A stretch of 64,000 bases of DNA from Loripinus fragilis (Eukaryota > Mollusca > Bivalvia > Lucinida > Lucinidae). Below the pieces are notes generated by a model. The model saw only the letters and a list, made by a program, of their open reading frames with translations. It searched no databases and was not told where the DNA came from. The position numbers and the translations under genes are program-made. Where the stretch lies: contig OZ026519.1 in NCBI GenBank assembly GCA_964019695.1, positions 26,405,213-26,469,212 on the forward strand. The letters are read 5' to 3'. Of this stretch, positions 44,751 to 55,944 are shown piece after piece. Position 1 is the stretch's first letter. Every line of letters starts with the position of its first letter.

Positions 44751-46194
44751 GAAAACATTGAACGGTTTTACACACATAAAACAGCAGAATGTAATCTCTC
44801 AATATTGATGTAAATATGTTTGCTGAGAGGTCATAATTAGTTGTTTACAACTGATACGTTATACATGTACGAAATTAGCGCGTGGGTAGGGTGATGTCCG
44901 ACGTAAACGTCCAAACGTAACGTCGGCACCACACTGTTCAACCTTTTCCTGGAATTTTAAGAGAATTGGTATCAGTATTTGTAAACCTCGAAACTATCTA
45001 GATAACGTGACCTTGAAGGGAAAAAGGGCCACGCGATCTTGATGTTTCGGCTGCGATAGCGTCACAACCAGGGTGACGTTACGACAGTGTATAGGAAATT
45101 TTGTTACGTTTGGGTTTGTTCGTTTGGCATAAGAGGTATTGTTTAGCACTGACATAGGCCAGTCACTAAAAATACTTCTCTTTTATATAATTTTGAGTGT
45201 GGATATTTAGAAGAGCCGATCCATCCTAACCGCATGGGAGCCGTTAGCCATACACCCACGGGTGAGGGCTAATCCCGCGCTTATAGGGTTAGGCTGTAAT
45301 TTAAAAGAGTAAGACCACTGAAATTATTTCTATTTTTGTGAACTTCAAACGAACAACTCCAATTTTGACGCAACAGAGTGATTCTGAGATTCTAAATATA
45401 GATTGTTTTTTGCAGAATCGTCTCTTGTGTCCCCTTCTACGTTGGAGGCTGAATGTTGGTGAGCCAAATGATTATTACCTGAGGGCACTTATTAGCTGTC
45501 CCCCTCAGGCCACGACCAGCGTGGATCAGGCCCAATCGTTACCACGTAGAATAGCCGAATTGGGAGCCAACCGGCTTGAATTGTTATAAGTGAATCTGAC
45601 ATCCCAACGTGGGGATACGATCAGGAAAAACCACTTATATTAATCCTGACGTCTTGAACGATGATCAGTTGTACGCGCAAGAAATATTATGTGAAACCAG
45701 TGACGACCAAAGTACAGGCTCGATCACCTCAGCGCCGATGGTCTGAAGTAGACACACGTGCGGCTTAGAAGACATAGTGTTCGCGAGACACGTATAATCT
45801 CGAGATTTCTGGTCAATACGAGAACTGAAATATTAAAGGGCCCAATTTTTATTTCTATGAGAACTTAAGCTATATGTTAATCATATTCTTTACGTCCCTT
45901 ATTTCTGACTAGTTGACGTACATCTAGAGCAGGACAGTCCAAGATTGATTCTAATTGAAATGATCTTGGAGTGGCAACTTGTCCTAGTATAGGATGGTCA
46001 ATTAGCCAGAAATAACAGCGTAGGTGGTGTCATTGTATATAAATGTGTTGTTGGTGTTTTCTTAGTACATAAAGTACTGAAAAGTTTTTGCTAGTTGTGT
46101 GCATTATTTTTCCCTGGTAGCATCGTCATCGCATAAAGGAATTTTCCAATAAGATTTCCCTTCTTCCTTCCTGACCGGCTTTATGTCATAACAA

Positions 46195-46211
46195 TGGTGT
46201 CAGAAGTGGGA
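46195..46211 (+). promoter_or_regulatory. primer binding site, tRNA-Leu type
   Basis: TGGTGTCAGAAGTGGGA starts two bases after the 5' LTR. Its complement is the 3' end (with CCA) of animal tRNA-Leu, so that tRNA probably primes minus-strand DNA synthesis. Confidence 0.88.
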
Positions 46212-47021
46212 TTTTTGAGGTTTTATTGGCAAATTTCTCTGCTGTGACGTTGCTACGGGCGCACACTAGTAGTTTTTCTTTACAAGAAAGGTTGTGAGTG
46301 TCAACACACAGTACTGATTGCATGCGTTCCACTGTGATGAAGTGCGACACATGTAAATAAGTCATCACATAACATTCTGAGGGGACCCATACTTTCTTGT
46401 TCTGTGGATTGCCAGTAGGGTATAAAACCCAAGGGAAATTTGTCAGAGTTTAATTATTAGACTTGTCCACCTTTGTTTTATCCATATCATTGTGTATTGG
46501 CTTATGCCCTGTATTCCTATTAATTAAGGATACTGATGTGGAAAATTTCATATCGTTTGAGGGTACTAATAATTTAAATCACCTCAGTGACGTCATAGTG
46601 TGTGACGCCACTCAACTGATTTCTATTATTAGAAGAAGTCCATAGAAAGATTATTTTAGTCAATTATTATGTCTTGCTATGACAAGTGACTGTTGACTTG
46701 ACTGTAACGCGTTTATATTAATATCGCGTAGGTATACATTTCTTGATATAAATACGAGGAAATCAATGACGTTTTTTAGTCAAATACGTTCAGTGAAGGC
46801 CTATTTAAAGTTGATATATATCCTAGGCACCTTTCCGTGGTGATCTCTTATACGTTGTACATTACGTTACTCATATGTAACGTCATTTAAATCCCTAGTA
46901 AAATTATTAGTTTACCAGCGCGAACGTTGGTTAGCCCATACTTATTTTAAAGGGACAAAGCGAACCCTTATTTATTTTCAACAGTATAGTTGACTTATAC
47001 CATTCCCAACAATAGGCTAAA
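46212..47021 (+). other. untranslated leader of the LTR element
   Basis: 810 bp between the primer site and gag with no convincing coding frame; presumably leader and packaging sequence. Confidence 0.6.
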
Positions 47022-48206
47022 ATGGATAAACATATTTCATTAGCACGGGAATTAGGATATGAAGGGCAAGAATTAAGGGATTATCTTAAGAGGCAACAAG
47101 ATTTAGAAAGGGAGGAAAGGTTGGCCCAAAGGGAATATGAAAGAGAGAAAAGGGAGGCCGAGCAAAAAGATAAAGAAAGGGAGCAAAAAGATAAAGATAG
47201 GGAGCAAAAAGAGAAAGATCGGGAATTAGAAAAAATGAAAATTGAGGCCGCGCGCAAGGATAAGGAAATGGAAATGGAAAAAGAAGTTGCGCTAAAAAAA
47301 ATTGAGGCCGAAGTGGAACTAAAAAAAATCAAGGCCAAGACCACTTAACATCCCTGGGGGCCCAAAGAGAAAAGTTCAAATCCTAGGAGTCCCAAGCTTC
47401 CATACTTTGACGAACATACGGATAAGATGAATAGCTATTTCACTAGGTTCGAAAGTTATGCTTTGTCAAATAAATGGGACCCGTCTATGTGGGCATCATA
47501 CCTAAGTGCCTTATTAAAGGGACGCGCTTTAGAAGTCTTCGTTAGGCTTTCCAGAGATGACCAGTCGGATTATGGTCAGATTAAGGAGGCTCTGCTTACT
47601 AATTTCGACCTCACCGAACGATCTTTTCGTAAGAAATTTAGGGATTGTAGGCCCGAGAAAGCCGAAACTTTCAGACAATTTAGCGGTAGGCTAGCGAGCT
47701 ACCTTGATAAATGGCTAGGTTTGGCTAAGGTCGAAAAGACCTACGAGGCCGTTTGTGATTTTTTGGCCCGAGACCAGTTCCTTGACTGTTGCAGTCATGA
47801 GCTCTATTTGTATCTAAAACCTAAGACGTTTAAGGTCCTGGGTGAGTTAGCCCATGAGGCGGATTTGTTCCTCAATGCAAGGGGTGGAGTTCCCGGATGC
47901 GTCACAAAAGGGCATCGTGAGACTAAGAGTCAAGTTCCGCATAATTATGGAAATCAGGTTGATCGAAAATCAAATATTTCTTGTAAGATTTGTGGTAAAG
48001 CCCATCAAACATATAATTGTTGGCACAACAAGAGCAAGAGGGTGTCGGCTGGTACGGAAATAGCATCAAGTGCTGAATTTAATTCTCCAGATCAAGGGGG
48101 AACATGGCAAAATAGGGGTGGCAATTGGAATCGAGGCCGTAATAATTACCGTCGGAATCAGTCAGCTCCCGGTAGGAATTCCAATAGGAACTATAATAAT
48201 GATTAA
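47022..48206 (+). pseudogene. gag: gag, with one internal stop
   Basis: Single frame of 394 codons interrupted by TAA at 47346-47348. Residues 1-108 are a charged Lys/Glu coiled coil. After the stop comes a capsid-like part (PKLPYFDEHTDKM, FRKKFRDCRPEKAETFRQF) typical of Ty3/gypsy gag. A zinc knuckle follows at 47983-48021, C-x2-C-x3-H-x4-C, one residue shorter than the usual C-x2-C-x4-H-x4-C. An Asn/Arg/Gly-rich tail ends at the stop. Gag forms the particle and its knuckle binds RNA. The frame upstream of the ATG at 47022 shows no better start. Confidence 0.88.
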
Positions 48207-49427
48207 GTCGACCATCAGGTCAACTTTTGTAAAGTAAAGGGAGAACAAAGTACAGATAAGGGAGTGCATAGCGTGTATCATGCTAAAATGCACGACCCAA
48301 TTGATAATTATAGGGAGAATCCCCATAAGGATAGCAAGGGTACTTGCTATTTTTTAAGATCTAGATTACCGACGGTGGTAGGTACCGTAAATGGGAAGGA
48401 GGTCAGAGTTTTGAGAGATACGGGTTGTACCGGTGTAGTGGTTAGAAGGGACTTAGTATCCGATGAGCAAATGTTAGGGAAAGAGTTAGATGTTACTCTT
48501 ATTAATGAGTCCAAACTGAAATACCCAGTGGCGCGTATTAGCGTGGAGTATCCATTTTTTAATGGCACTACAGAAGCCTTATGCATGGAGGATACTTTGT
48601 ATGATCTAGTTATAGGGAACATCGACAGATCGAAATTGCCAGATATGTCACATTTCGCAGCGAGCATAGTAACTAGGTCACAAGCGAAAAAAGACGAGCG
48701 TACATATAAAAAACTTAAAGTCCCAGATCAGATTATCAATAGTGATAGGAATACAATCGAGTTGGATCAGGCTTCAGATCCAAAGCTCTCGAATATACGG
48801 AAGCGAGTAGAGTTAGGCGACGTGCCCGTGAGTCGGGGCATACACCACGGAGAAACAAAGTTCATAATGAAGAAGGGGTTAATCTATCGACAGTTTACTT
48901 TGCGTGGTAAAACTACTTCGCAGCTGGTTGTACCTTCGAGTCTGACTGATAGGGTTATGACTTTGGCCCATGAATTGCTCATGGCAGGCCATTTAGGCAT
49001 TCGGAAGACGATCAATCGGGTAGTGGCAGAATTTTTTTGGCCAGGCGTTTGCGGCAACGTGACACGTTTCTGCAAATCCTGCGACATATGTCAAAGGACC
49101 GTTCAAAAAGGCAGGGTAGCAAAGGTGCCTTTAGGTCGGCTACCATTAATCAATACTCCTTTTAAGCGTGTAGCAGTAGATATTGTAGGACCAATTGAGC
49201 CCCGATCGAACAACAGATCAAGATACATTTTAACAATGATGGATTACGCGACGCGTTATCCTGAGGCCATTGCATTACCTAGTATCGAGACCGAGCGCGT
49301 AGCAGAAGCGTTAGTAGAGATGTTTAGTAGGGTTGGCGTACCCGATGAAATGTTAACAGACTGTGGATCACCATTCACGTCTGAGATTATGAAGGAAGTA
49401 TCAGATTGCTATCATTACAGCAGCTGA
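48207..49427 (+). pseudogene. pol: pol part 1: protease and N-terminal integrase
   Basis: Same frame as gag, directly after its stop codon; no ATG until about 48288, so pol was probably made by readthrough or fused to gag. The aspartic protease has VLRDTGCTG with catalytic DTG at 48418-48426. A linker leads to the integrase zinc domain: His at 48969 and 48990, Cys pair CKSCDIC near 49072-49092. The catalytic core follows, with Asp in VAVDIVGP and Asp in LTDCGSPF. The frame breaks near 49402, where about one base is missing relative to the downstream frame. Confidence 0.9.
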
Positions 49428-49651
49428 CTACGTCAGCATTTCATGCTCAATGTAATGGTTTAGTAGAGCGATCACAAGCGACGCTCAAACAAATGTTGCG
49501 AAGAATGTGCGCTGAACGCCCAAAGGATTGGGATAGGTATCTTCCTGCACTCTTGTTTGCAGTTAGGGAAGGACCTCAGGAGTCTTCAGGATTTTCGCCG
49601 TTTTTGAATTATTGTATGGACGTAAAGTACGCGGTCCGATGGCAATTTTAA
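49406..49651 (+). pseudogene. pol: pol part 2: rest of integrase core, shifted frame
   Basis: Continues the core in another frame: FHAQCNGLVERSQATLKQML holds the third catalytic residue (Glu in GLVER), completing the D,D,E triad. The frame breaks again near 49605-49612, consistent with a small insertion or deletion at a T-run. Confidence 0.88.
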
Positions 49652-50133
49652 GAGAATTATGGACAGACAAAGTGGAAGATGTAGAGGTTCGCTCAACCTA
49701 TGATTACGTGATAAATTTACGAAAACGTCTCGAGCATACTTGCGAGTTGGCAATGAAAAATTTACAAAAAGTGCAAGGAAAACAAAAGGTGTATTACGAT
49801 CGACGAGCGAAACCTCGTTCTTTCAAAGTGGGAGATAAAGTTCAATTATTACTCCCCACCGATAGCAATAAGCTATTATTACAATGGCGGGGACCGTTCG
49901 AGATAGTAGAAGTGTTGAACCGTGTTGACTACCGTGTAAACGTAAACGGTTACATCCATACATATCACGCCAATATTTTGAGGCTCTATGTTGAACGGAA
50001 AACTGAAGCATCTCACTGCTTATTATCCGCCGAAGCGAGTATGCCGTTAAGGGAAGATGATGACGACGAAAGTGATGAGTATTCACTTGAGGACTGTACA
50101 TTTCCTTCTAATAAGGAAATTGAGACATATTGA
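49612..50133 (+). pseudogene. pol: pol part 3: integrase C-terminal domain
   Basis: LLYGRKVRGPMA, then YYDRRAKPRSFKVGDKVQLL, WRGPFEIVEV and YHANILRLYVERK, the usual end of Ty3/gypsy integrases (GPY/F-like module). An acidic tail leads to TGA at 50131-50133, after which the same frame continues into RT. No LTR or terminus lies between, so IN and RT belong to one polyprotein. Confidence 0.9.
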
Positions 50134-51105
50134 GATGTTAGTATCTCGGACGAACTTACAGACGAACAGAAAAAAGAGGTCAAAGAATTACTGGCCAAAT
50201 ACCCAGATGTACTGACCAGTATACCAGGCAAGACCGAATTATTGGAGCATGATATCAAATTATCAACTGCAGAACCTGTTAGGTCTAAGGGTTACCCTTT
50301 ACCATATAAAACCAGAGAGATAATGGAATCTGAAATTGATGAGATGATTGAGCTAGGCGTGATCGAACCTTCGATCTCTCCTTACTCTTCGCCCATTGTG
50401 TTAGTTCCAAAAAAAGATGGGTCGGTTAGATTCTGTATTAACTTCCGCAAGCTTAATAAGGTTACGGAAATCGATGCAGAACCTATGCCAAATATGGAGG
50501 AAGTTATTAATAGAATGTCAGGGCATAGGTTCTATTCGCAAATGGATTTATGTAAAGGTTGCTGGCAATTAGGCCTCAGCAAAAGGTCAAGGCCATATAC
50601 AGCCTTTGAAACACCTAGGGGATTATTCCAGTTTAAAACCATGCCTTTCGGTTTAGTTAATGCGGGGGCCTCTTTTTGTCGTCTCATACGCATAGTATTG
50701 CAAGGTCTGAGAAATGTCAAAAGTTTCGTAGATGACATGTGGATTTTCACGGAAACTTGGGAAAAACATTTAAAATCCATAAAAGCCACCATAGATAGAT
50801 TGCGAGCTGCTAAACTTACCGCAAAACCCTCTAAGTGTAAAATAGGGTACAGTGAAATTGAATGCCTAGGCCATAATATACAAGACCAAACATTAAGGCC
50901 CAAAGATGACAAGATACGGGCTGGTAAAGATGCACAAAGGCCCGTTACTAAGAAACAAGTCCGAGGTTTTTTGGGTTTAGCTGGGTTCTATCAGAAATTC
51001 ATCCCCAATTTCTCTGAGATTGCAGCACCTTTAACCGATCTAACGAAGAAAGATCGCCCAAACCGAATTAAGGACTGGCTAAGTCATCACGAAAGGGCTT
51101 ATTAA
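50134..51105 (+). pseudogene. pol: pol part 4: reverse transcriptase
   Basis: Reads in the frame of part 3 from just after its stop. Ty3/gypsy RT landmarks in order: ELGVIEPSISPYSSPIVLV, KKDGSVRFCINFRKLN, FYSQMDLCKGCWQL, YTAFETPRGLFQFKTMPFGL, SFVDDMW (catalytic DD at 50730-50735), ECLGHNI, and VRGFLGLAGFYQKFIPNFS. The enzyme copies genomic RNA to DNA. TAA at 51103-51105 interrupts the frame before RNase H. Confidence 0.93.
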
Positions 51106-51534
51106 ACGTTCAAAAGTCGTCTTACATCCTCCCCTATTCTGAGATTGTCTGTCTTTAATGAAGGGAAACCATTCATACTTAGGTCAGACGCGTCCGACAT
51201 AGGAATCAGAGCTGTACTGCTGCAAGAATTTGAGGGGGAAGGTAAATTGCCAATTGCCTACGCTAGTAAGAAGTTGTTACCCCGCAAAAGAAATTATTCT
51301 GTAATTGAGAAAGAATGCTTAGCAATTATTTGGGCAATTGAAAAGTTCAGGAAATATCTTTTTAGGGAAGAATTTATCCTGGAATGTGATCACAAACCCC
51401 TATCATTCATGCAGACTGCTAAGGCATTGAATCCCAGAATCATGCGTTGGGCATTAAAGCTCCAACCATACAGATTTAGGAGTGTGGCAATTCGAGGACA
51501 AGACAATGTGGGGGCAGACAATCTTTCCAGGTAG
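51106..51534 (+). pseudogene. pol: pol part 5: RNase H, end of pol
   Basis: Same frame as RT. ILRSDASDIGIRAVL, YSVIEKECLAIIWAI, ECDHKPLSFM and the final GADNLSR are the RNase H acidic motifs and the standard end of gypsy RNase H. A stop follows at once, then 109 bp to the polypurine tract. There is no integrase downstream. Confidence 0.93.
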
Positions 51535-51643
51535 TCCGCCATTTAAGTCGTACATGTATATATGTTGTATTATATATTTATTCTGTATTATTCCTTCTTT
51601 TCTGCATCGTGTATCGTAAGAAAAAGTCATTCCTTTTTCTCCC

Positions 51644-51654
51644 AAAAGGAAGGG
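51644..51654 (+). promoter_or_regulatory. polypurine tract
   Basis: AAAAGGAAGGG four bases before the 3' LTR, the expected primer for plus-strand DNA. Confidence 0.82.
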
Positions 51655-51658
51655 CGTT

Positions 51659-54193
51659 TGTTACGATGCAGAATGGCTGGAATAACAGAATCAGTGATGG
51701 TTGCGTATATGCACAAATACGCAGAGGTTTAGGTATGCACCTGGTCACCTATTCGAACCATGATACGGTACTTTTTCTACTGATAGTCCCAATAAAAGGT
51801 CGGTTTGTCTGAGATGGAATTCATTGTGTCTATATTTATCAACGCTTGCACGATTTCCTTACTTTTCTTGAATATATCGGAAATCCTCTGCATTTTTCAA
51901 TATATAAAGGATGGAATTTCCCATTCTTGTTAGGGGACATTTTAAACATACCGTTGAAAGGTTCGATATAGAGACGCTATTCATTATTATAAAAGGTATG
52001 TGAAGTTATATATATATGGTTACTGTGTTGAAATTGTACATGACAGGGCGATGGCGACTCGTGTTATTGCATTGAGTCGCGATGTCTCTAGCATGTCACA
52101 TTGTATTGAAATAATAAGTCACTCGTTTTCTATTTTGTTGTCGGTTGAATCGGCCACCATTCCGTGTATGAGTTCTTTCGGGTGTTATCAATAACGTCCC
52201 GTTTTTTCGGTGAAAATAGCGATTGTTAGGCACTTGCGTATGAAGCTACGCACATGCGTAATGCCTAAAAATCTGCTGGGACCATTCTTGCGGCTATAGT
52301 AAAAGCTGTCCGGATGGACTCGTCGGGTTATTTTGGACAAAAGTAGTCACAGGCCTGCACATAAAACTATAATGGTATGCTGAAAGATTTACCAGGGACC
52401 GATAGGTGAAAAACAATTTTAGCAGCTAGATTTTAAATTGTTGTGATTTTATATGGCGTTGTTGGAAAGACGATTTTAATGCCAGTGATAGTCGACTTTC
52501 TGTAGCGACCTGTATGTGTCACCTCGAGTTATATCTGACGCATATAAGAATAAGGGTTAGGTGCATACACTACAACACACTTACATAAATAAGGTGATAG
52601 CTGACATGTATGTTTAGAGATTAGGTAGGTGTAATGTTACACCAAAGTAAATGTAAAATATTTTAGTTACACCAAAGTAAATGTAAAATATTTCTGTTAC
52701 ACCAAAGTAAATGCAAAAATATTTGTTACACCAAAATAAATGTAAGAAAACATTGTACGGTTTTACACACATAAAACAGCAGAATGTAATCTCTCAATAT
52801 TGATGTAAATATGTTTGCTGAGAGTTCATAATTTGTTGTTTACAACTGATACGTTATACATGTACAAAATTAGCGTGTGGGTAGGGTGATGTCCGACGTA
52901 AACGTCCAAACGTTACGTCGGCACCACACTGTTCAACCTTTTCCTGGAATTTTAAGAGAATTGGTATCAGTATTTGTAAACATAAATTTGTAAACCTATC
53001 TAGATAACGTGACCTTGAAGGGAAAAAGGGCCACGGGATCTTGATGTTTCGGCTGCAATAGCGTCTCAACCAGGGTGACGTTACGACAGTGTATAGGAAA
53101 TTTTCTTACGTATGGGTTTGTTCGTTTGGCATAAGAGGTATTGTTTATCGCTGACATAGGCCAGTCACTAAAAATACTTCTCTTTTATTTAATTTTGAGT
53201 GTGGATATTTAGAAGAGCCGATCCATCCTAACCGCATGGGAGCCGTTAGCCATACACCCACGGGTGAGGGCTAATCCCGCGCTTATAGGGTTTGGCTGTA
53301 ATTTAAAAGAGTAAGACCACTGAAATTATTTCTATTTTTGTGAACTTCAAACGAACAACTCCATTATTGACGCAACAGAGTGATTCTGAGATTCTAAATA
53401 TAGATTGTTTTTTGCAGAATCGTCTCTTGTGTCCCCTCCTACGTTGGAGGCTGAATGTTGGTGAGCCGAATGATTATTACCTGAGGGCACTTATTAGCTG
53501 TCCCCCTCAGGCCACGACCAGCGTGGATCAGGCCCAATCGTTACCACGTAGAATAGCCGAATTGGGAGCCAACCGGCTTGAATTGTTATAAGTGAATCTG
53601 ACATCCCAACGTGGGGATACGATCAGGAAGAACCACTTATATTAATCCTGACGTCTTGAACGACGATCAGTAGTACGCGCAAGAAATATTATGTGAAACC
53701 AGTGACGACCAAAGTACAGGCTCGATCACCTCAGCGCGGATGGTCTGAAGTAGACACACGTGCGGCTTAGAAGACATAGTGTTTGCGAGACGCGTATAAT
53801 CTCGAGATTTCTCATCAATACGAGAACTGAAATATTAAAGGGCCCAATTTTTTTCTATGAGAACTTAAGCTATATGTTAATCATATTCTTTACGTCCCTT
53901 ATTTCTGACTAGTTGACGTACATCTAGAGCAGGACAGTCCAAGATTGATTCTAATTGAAATGATCTTGGAGTGGCAACTTGCTCTAGTATGGGATGGTCA
54001 ATTAGCCAGAAATAACAGCGTAGGTGGTGTCATTGTATATTAATGTGTTGTTGATGTTTTCTTAGTACATAAAGTACTGAAAAGTTTTTGCTAGTTGTGT
54101 GCATTATTTTTCCCTGGTAGCATCGTCATCGCATAAAGGAATTTTCCAATAAGATTTCCCCTCTTCCTTCCTGACCGGCTTTATGTCGTAACA
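51659..54193 (+). repeat. 3' LTR (2.54 kb)
   Basis: Begins TGTTACGATG, ends GTCGTAACA, with TGTTACGA/TCGTAACA inverted ends. Collinear with the 5' LTR and without the transposon insertion. Two short frames (52000-52194 and 53340-53591) are shared with the 5' LTR but the longer starts at GTG, so I do not call genes. Confidence 0.95.
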
Positions 54194-54207
54194 ATCGGAC
54201 TAGAATT

Positions 54208-54305
54208 GATTTTATGTTGCACTAGAATTAATTTTGGAAGGACTGAAATTTAATTTAGTTCAACATTAAATAAGTACATGAGATTGAAATCAATTATGGT
54301 GTAAT
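54208..54305 (-). repeat. right arm of the palindromic repeat split by the LTR element
   Basis: Inverse of 42380-42480 (AATTAATTTTGGAAGGACTG, TTAATTTAGTTCAACATT). Confidence 0.6.
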
Positions 54306-54449
54306 ACTCCAAAAGCCAAGTTTAGGCCTACTTTTCCCCAAAAATGCTGTGGACTAGACAGAGAGATAGATGCAAAGAGTTAGCCAGTACATAGCTGCTT
54401 GGTCAGGGATAAAACATCGAGTTCGGCATATGAATATAGCATGTGCGGA

Positions 54450-54680
54450 TCAAAAGGAGAGCAGGGGGTCCGACACCCACTGGAAAATAACAAATATACA
54501 TAGGGTTTGTTAGCTATACTGGCCCGGGTTTCCTTAAAAATAACAAAGCTACCATCATCGGCACGCCAGCTTAACGTCGTTTAAACGGCGTTTCACTGGA
54601 GGGCCGATGATGGCCCGCTAATATTGGTATTGTGATAATACGTTATCAAAGTTGGCCCCCCTCCGACAAAAGAGTGAATT
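54450..54680 (+). repeat. dispersed repeat family C, second copy
   Basis: GGGGGTCCGACACCC, AAATAACAAA, then the palindrome CCATCATCGGCACGCC / GGGCCGATGATGG at 54552-54614 with TTTAAAC at its centre. Same order as 16085-16430. Confidence 0.68.
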
Positions 54681-55370
54681 ACAAAGGCGCTGATCGGACT
54701 TCGCGAATGCACAGGTTGGTCTGCACCTTTGCTGTTCACAATCACCGACGCCAGGTTTTCTCGCGTCAAGGCGTAGTAGCTTGGCCAAGTAGGCAATGCT
54801 AAGGGTGCTCCAATAGATCTAGACTGTCATTTATACATTTTTGTATTCACATAGAAAACCATTTGCAGGTCTGTGCACATGCGCATGCTCACCTCCATTG
54901 ACCGGAAATATGCCAACAGCAAGGGCTCTATCGGGCTTGTTCAGGTTAATAAAATAACATGCTGGCTCATATTTTTACAGGCTCGCCTGAGCTTTCTTTG
55001 ATCATTTGACACTATGCTGGCTCATATGTTTGCTAGTTGTCGTACGAGCAGTGGGTGCTTCAGGCGTGCCATCGTTTTTGCACAGGCTTGTCTGAGCATA
55101 CATTGCAAATATTATGAGCAGCCAGTGTTCGAGCTTGTCTGCGAATATGCGCAGACTTCTTTTAGCATTCGATGCTCGACAATGCTTTAAGTTAAAAAAA
55201 CCCCCAAAAAACAGGTAATAGCGCTTCTTCGGGTATGCACATTTAATTTTCATTCAAAAGTCGCCTGCCCACAATAATGCACAAGCCTTTCCCAATGTGC
55301 CCCCCACACACTTCATTTGTTACTGCTTAATATTGTTGAAAAAGCCTTGCAGTAATATATTTAGTGTATC
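54681..55370. repeat. degenerate GCGCAG-type MITE fragments
   Basis: GCTGATCGGACTTCGCGAAT, CACAGGTTGGTCTGCACCTT and GCGAATATGCGCAGACTTC resemble the interior of the TGAGCC-type MITEs. No intact termini. Confidence 0.4.
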
Positions 55371-55640
55371 AAACAATTTGGATCCAGATCAACTTATCAA
55401 GCCTGCTGCATGTTAAAACAGTCTAATAAATGGGCCTGTAGCGCAGTTGGTAGCTAGCCGGACTCCAGATCCAGAAATCATCAGTTCGCTCCCGCCCCAA
55501 ACCTATAAATCCTAAAATAGTTTCGCAAATACCATACAGGTGTTAAACAGTTTGGATCTAGGCCGGATCCAACATATTTTCAGGCCTAATCTGGGTCCAG
55601 TCTGTTTGCAAAGGTTGTGAACTGACGACAGTTAAAGAGG
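55371..55640. repeat. family F palindromic repeat with truncated SINE head
   Basis: AATTTGGATCCAGATCAACT at the left and AATCTGGGTCCAGTCTGTTT at the right correspond to the repeat at 2735-3172. A tRNA-like head (TGTAGCGCAGTTGGTAGC, CAGTTCGCTCCCG) lies at 55437-55500. Confidence 0.55.
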
Positions 55641-55736
55641 GTTTATGGCTTTCTAGTTAGAGTATGCTTCTCCAAGTCTTCGCTACTTGATTATGTGCTA
55701 AGTACCAAAACTGTATGTTAACCCCTGCGAAAGGGT

Positions 55737-55944
55737 CTAGAACTATTCTAGAAAAGTTCTAGAATTTTCTAGAACTATGTTCTAGAACAGTTCTAGATAT
55801 AATCTAGAATGTTTATGGGACAGATGTAGAACGTTAACTGGGACGATCTTTTGCTCTATAATTGTTCTAGCCAGGGTCGAAAGATTTCTTCTAGGAACGT
55901 TCCAGAAAGTTCTAAAGGTTTTTCCTAGAACAATTCTAGAACAT
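55737..55944. promoter_or_regulatory. cluster of TTCTAGAA palindromes, heat-shock-element-like
   Basis: About ten TTCTAGAA or near copies in 208 bp, densest at 55739-55800, giving alternating GAA and TTC blocks in several five-base registers. TTCnnGAA/GAAnnTTC arrays are the binding pattern of heat-shock factor. It may instead be a simple repeat built on TTCTAGAAC. Confidence 0.4.

Larger units (their letters stand above)
42514..46193 (+). repeat. 5' LTR (2.54 kb plus inserted transposon)
   Basis: Begins TGTTACGATG and ends GTCATAACA. It is collinear with 51659-54193 apart from the insertion at 42760-43898. In the first 246 bp I count 5 differences from the 3' LTR (2%). Four ~30-bp TGTTACACCAAAGTAAATG units lie at 44642-44750. 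Confidence 0.95.
42514..54193 (+). mobile_element. Ty3/gypsy-like LTR retrotransposon with integrase before RT (Gmr1-type order)
   Basis: 5' LTR 42514-46193 (with a 1139-bp insertion), primer site 46195-46211, gag 47022-48206, pol 48207-51534, polypurine tract 51644-51654, 3' LTR 51659-54193. Pol reads protease, integrase, RT, RNase H. Sequence motifs of RT and IN are Ty3/gypsy-like, whereas the order is the one usual in Ty1/copia. This combination is known for Gmr1-type elements. No envelope frame is present. Flanks ATCGA and ATCGG are a likely 5-bp target duplication with one change. The copy has in-frame stops and frame shifts and is not functional alone. Confidence 0.93.

Noticed and set aside
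45338..45589. 83-codon frame conserved in both LTRs (also 53340-53591)
   Set aside because: It begins at GTG, has no recognisable domain, and conservation simply reflects young LTRs.
48960..50133. Possibility that the integrase comes from a second, nested element
   Set aside because: There are no termini or duplications around it, it continues in frame into RT apart from one stop, and no other integrase follows RNase H.
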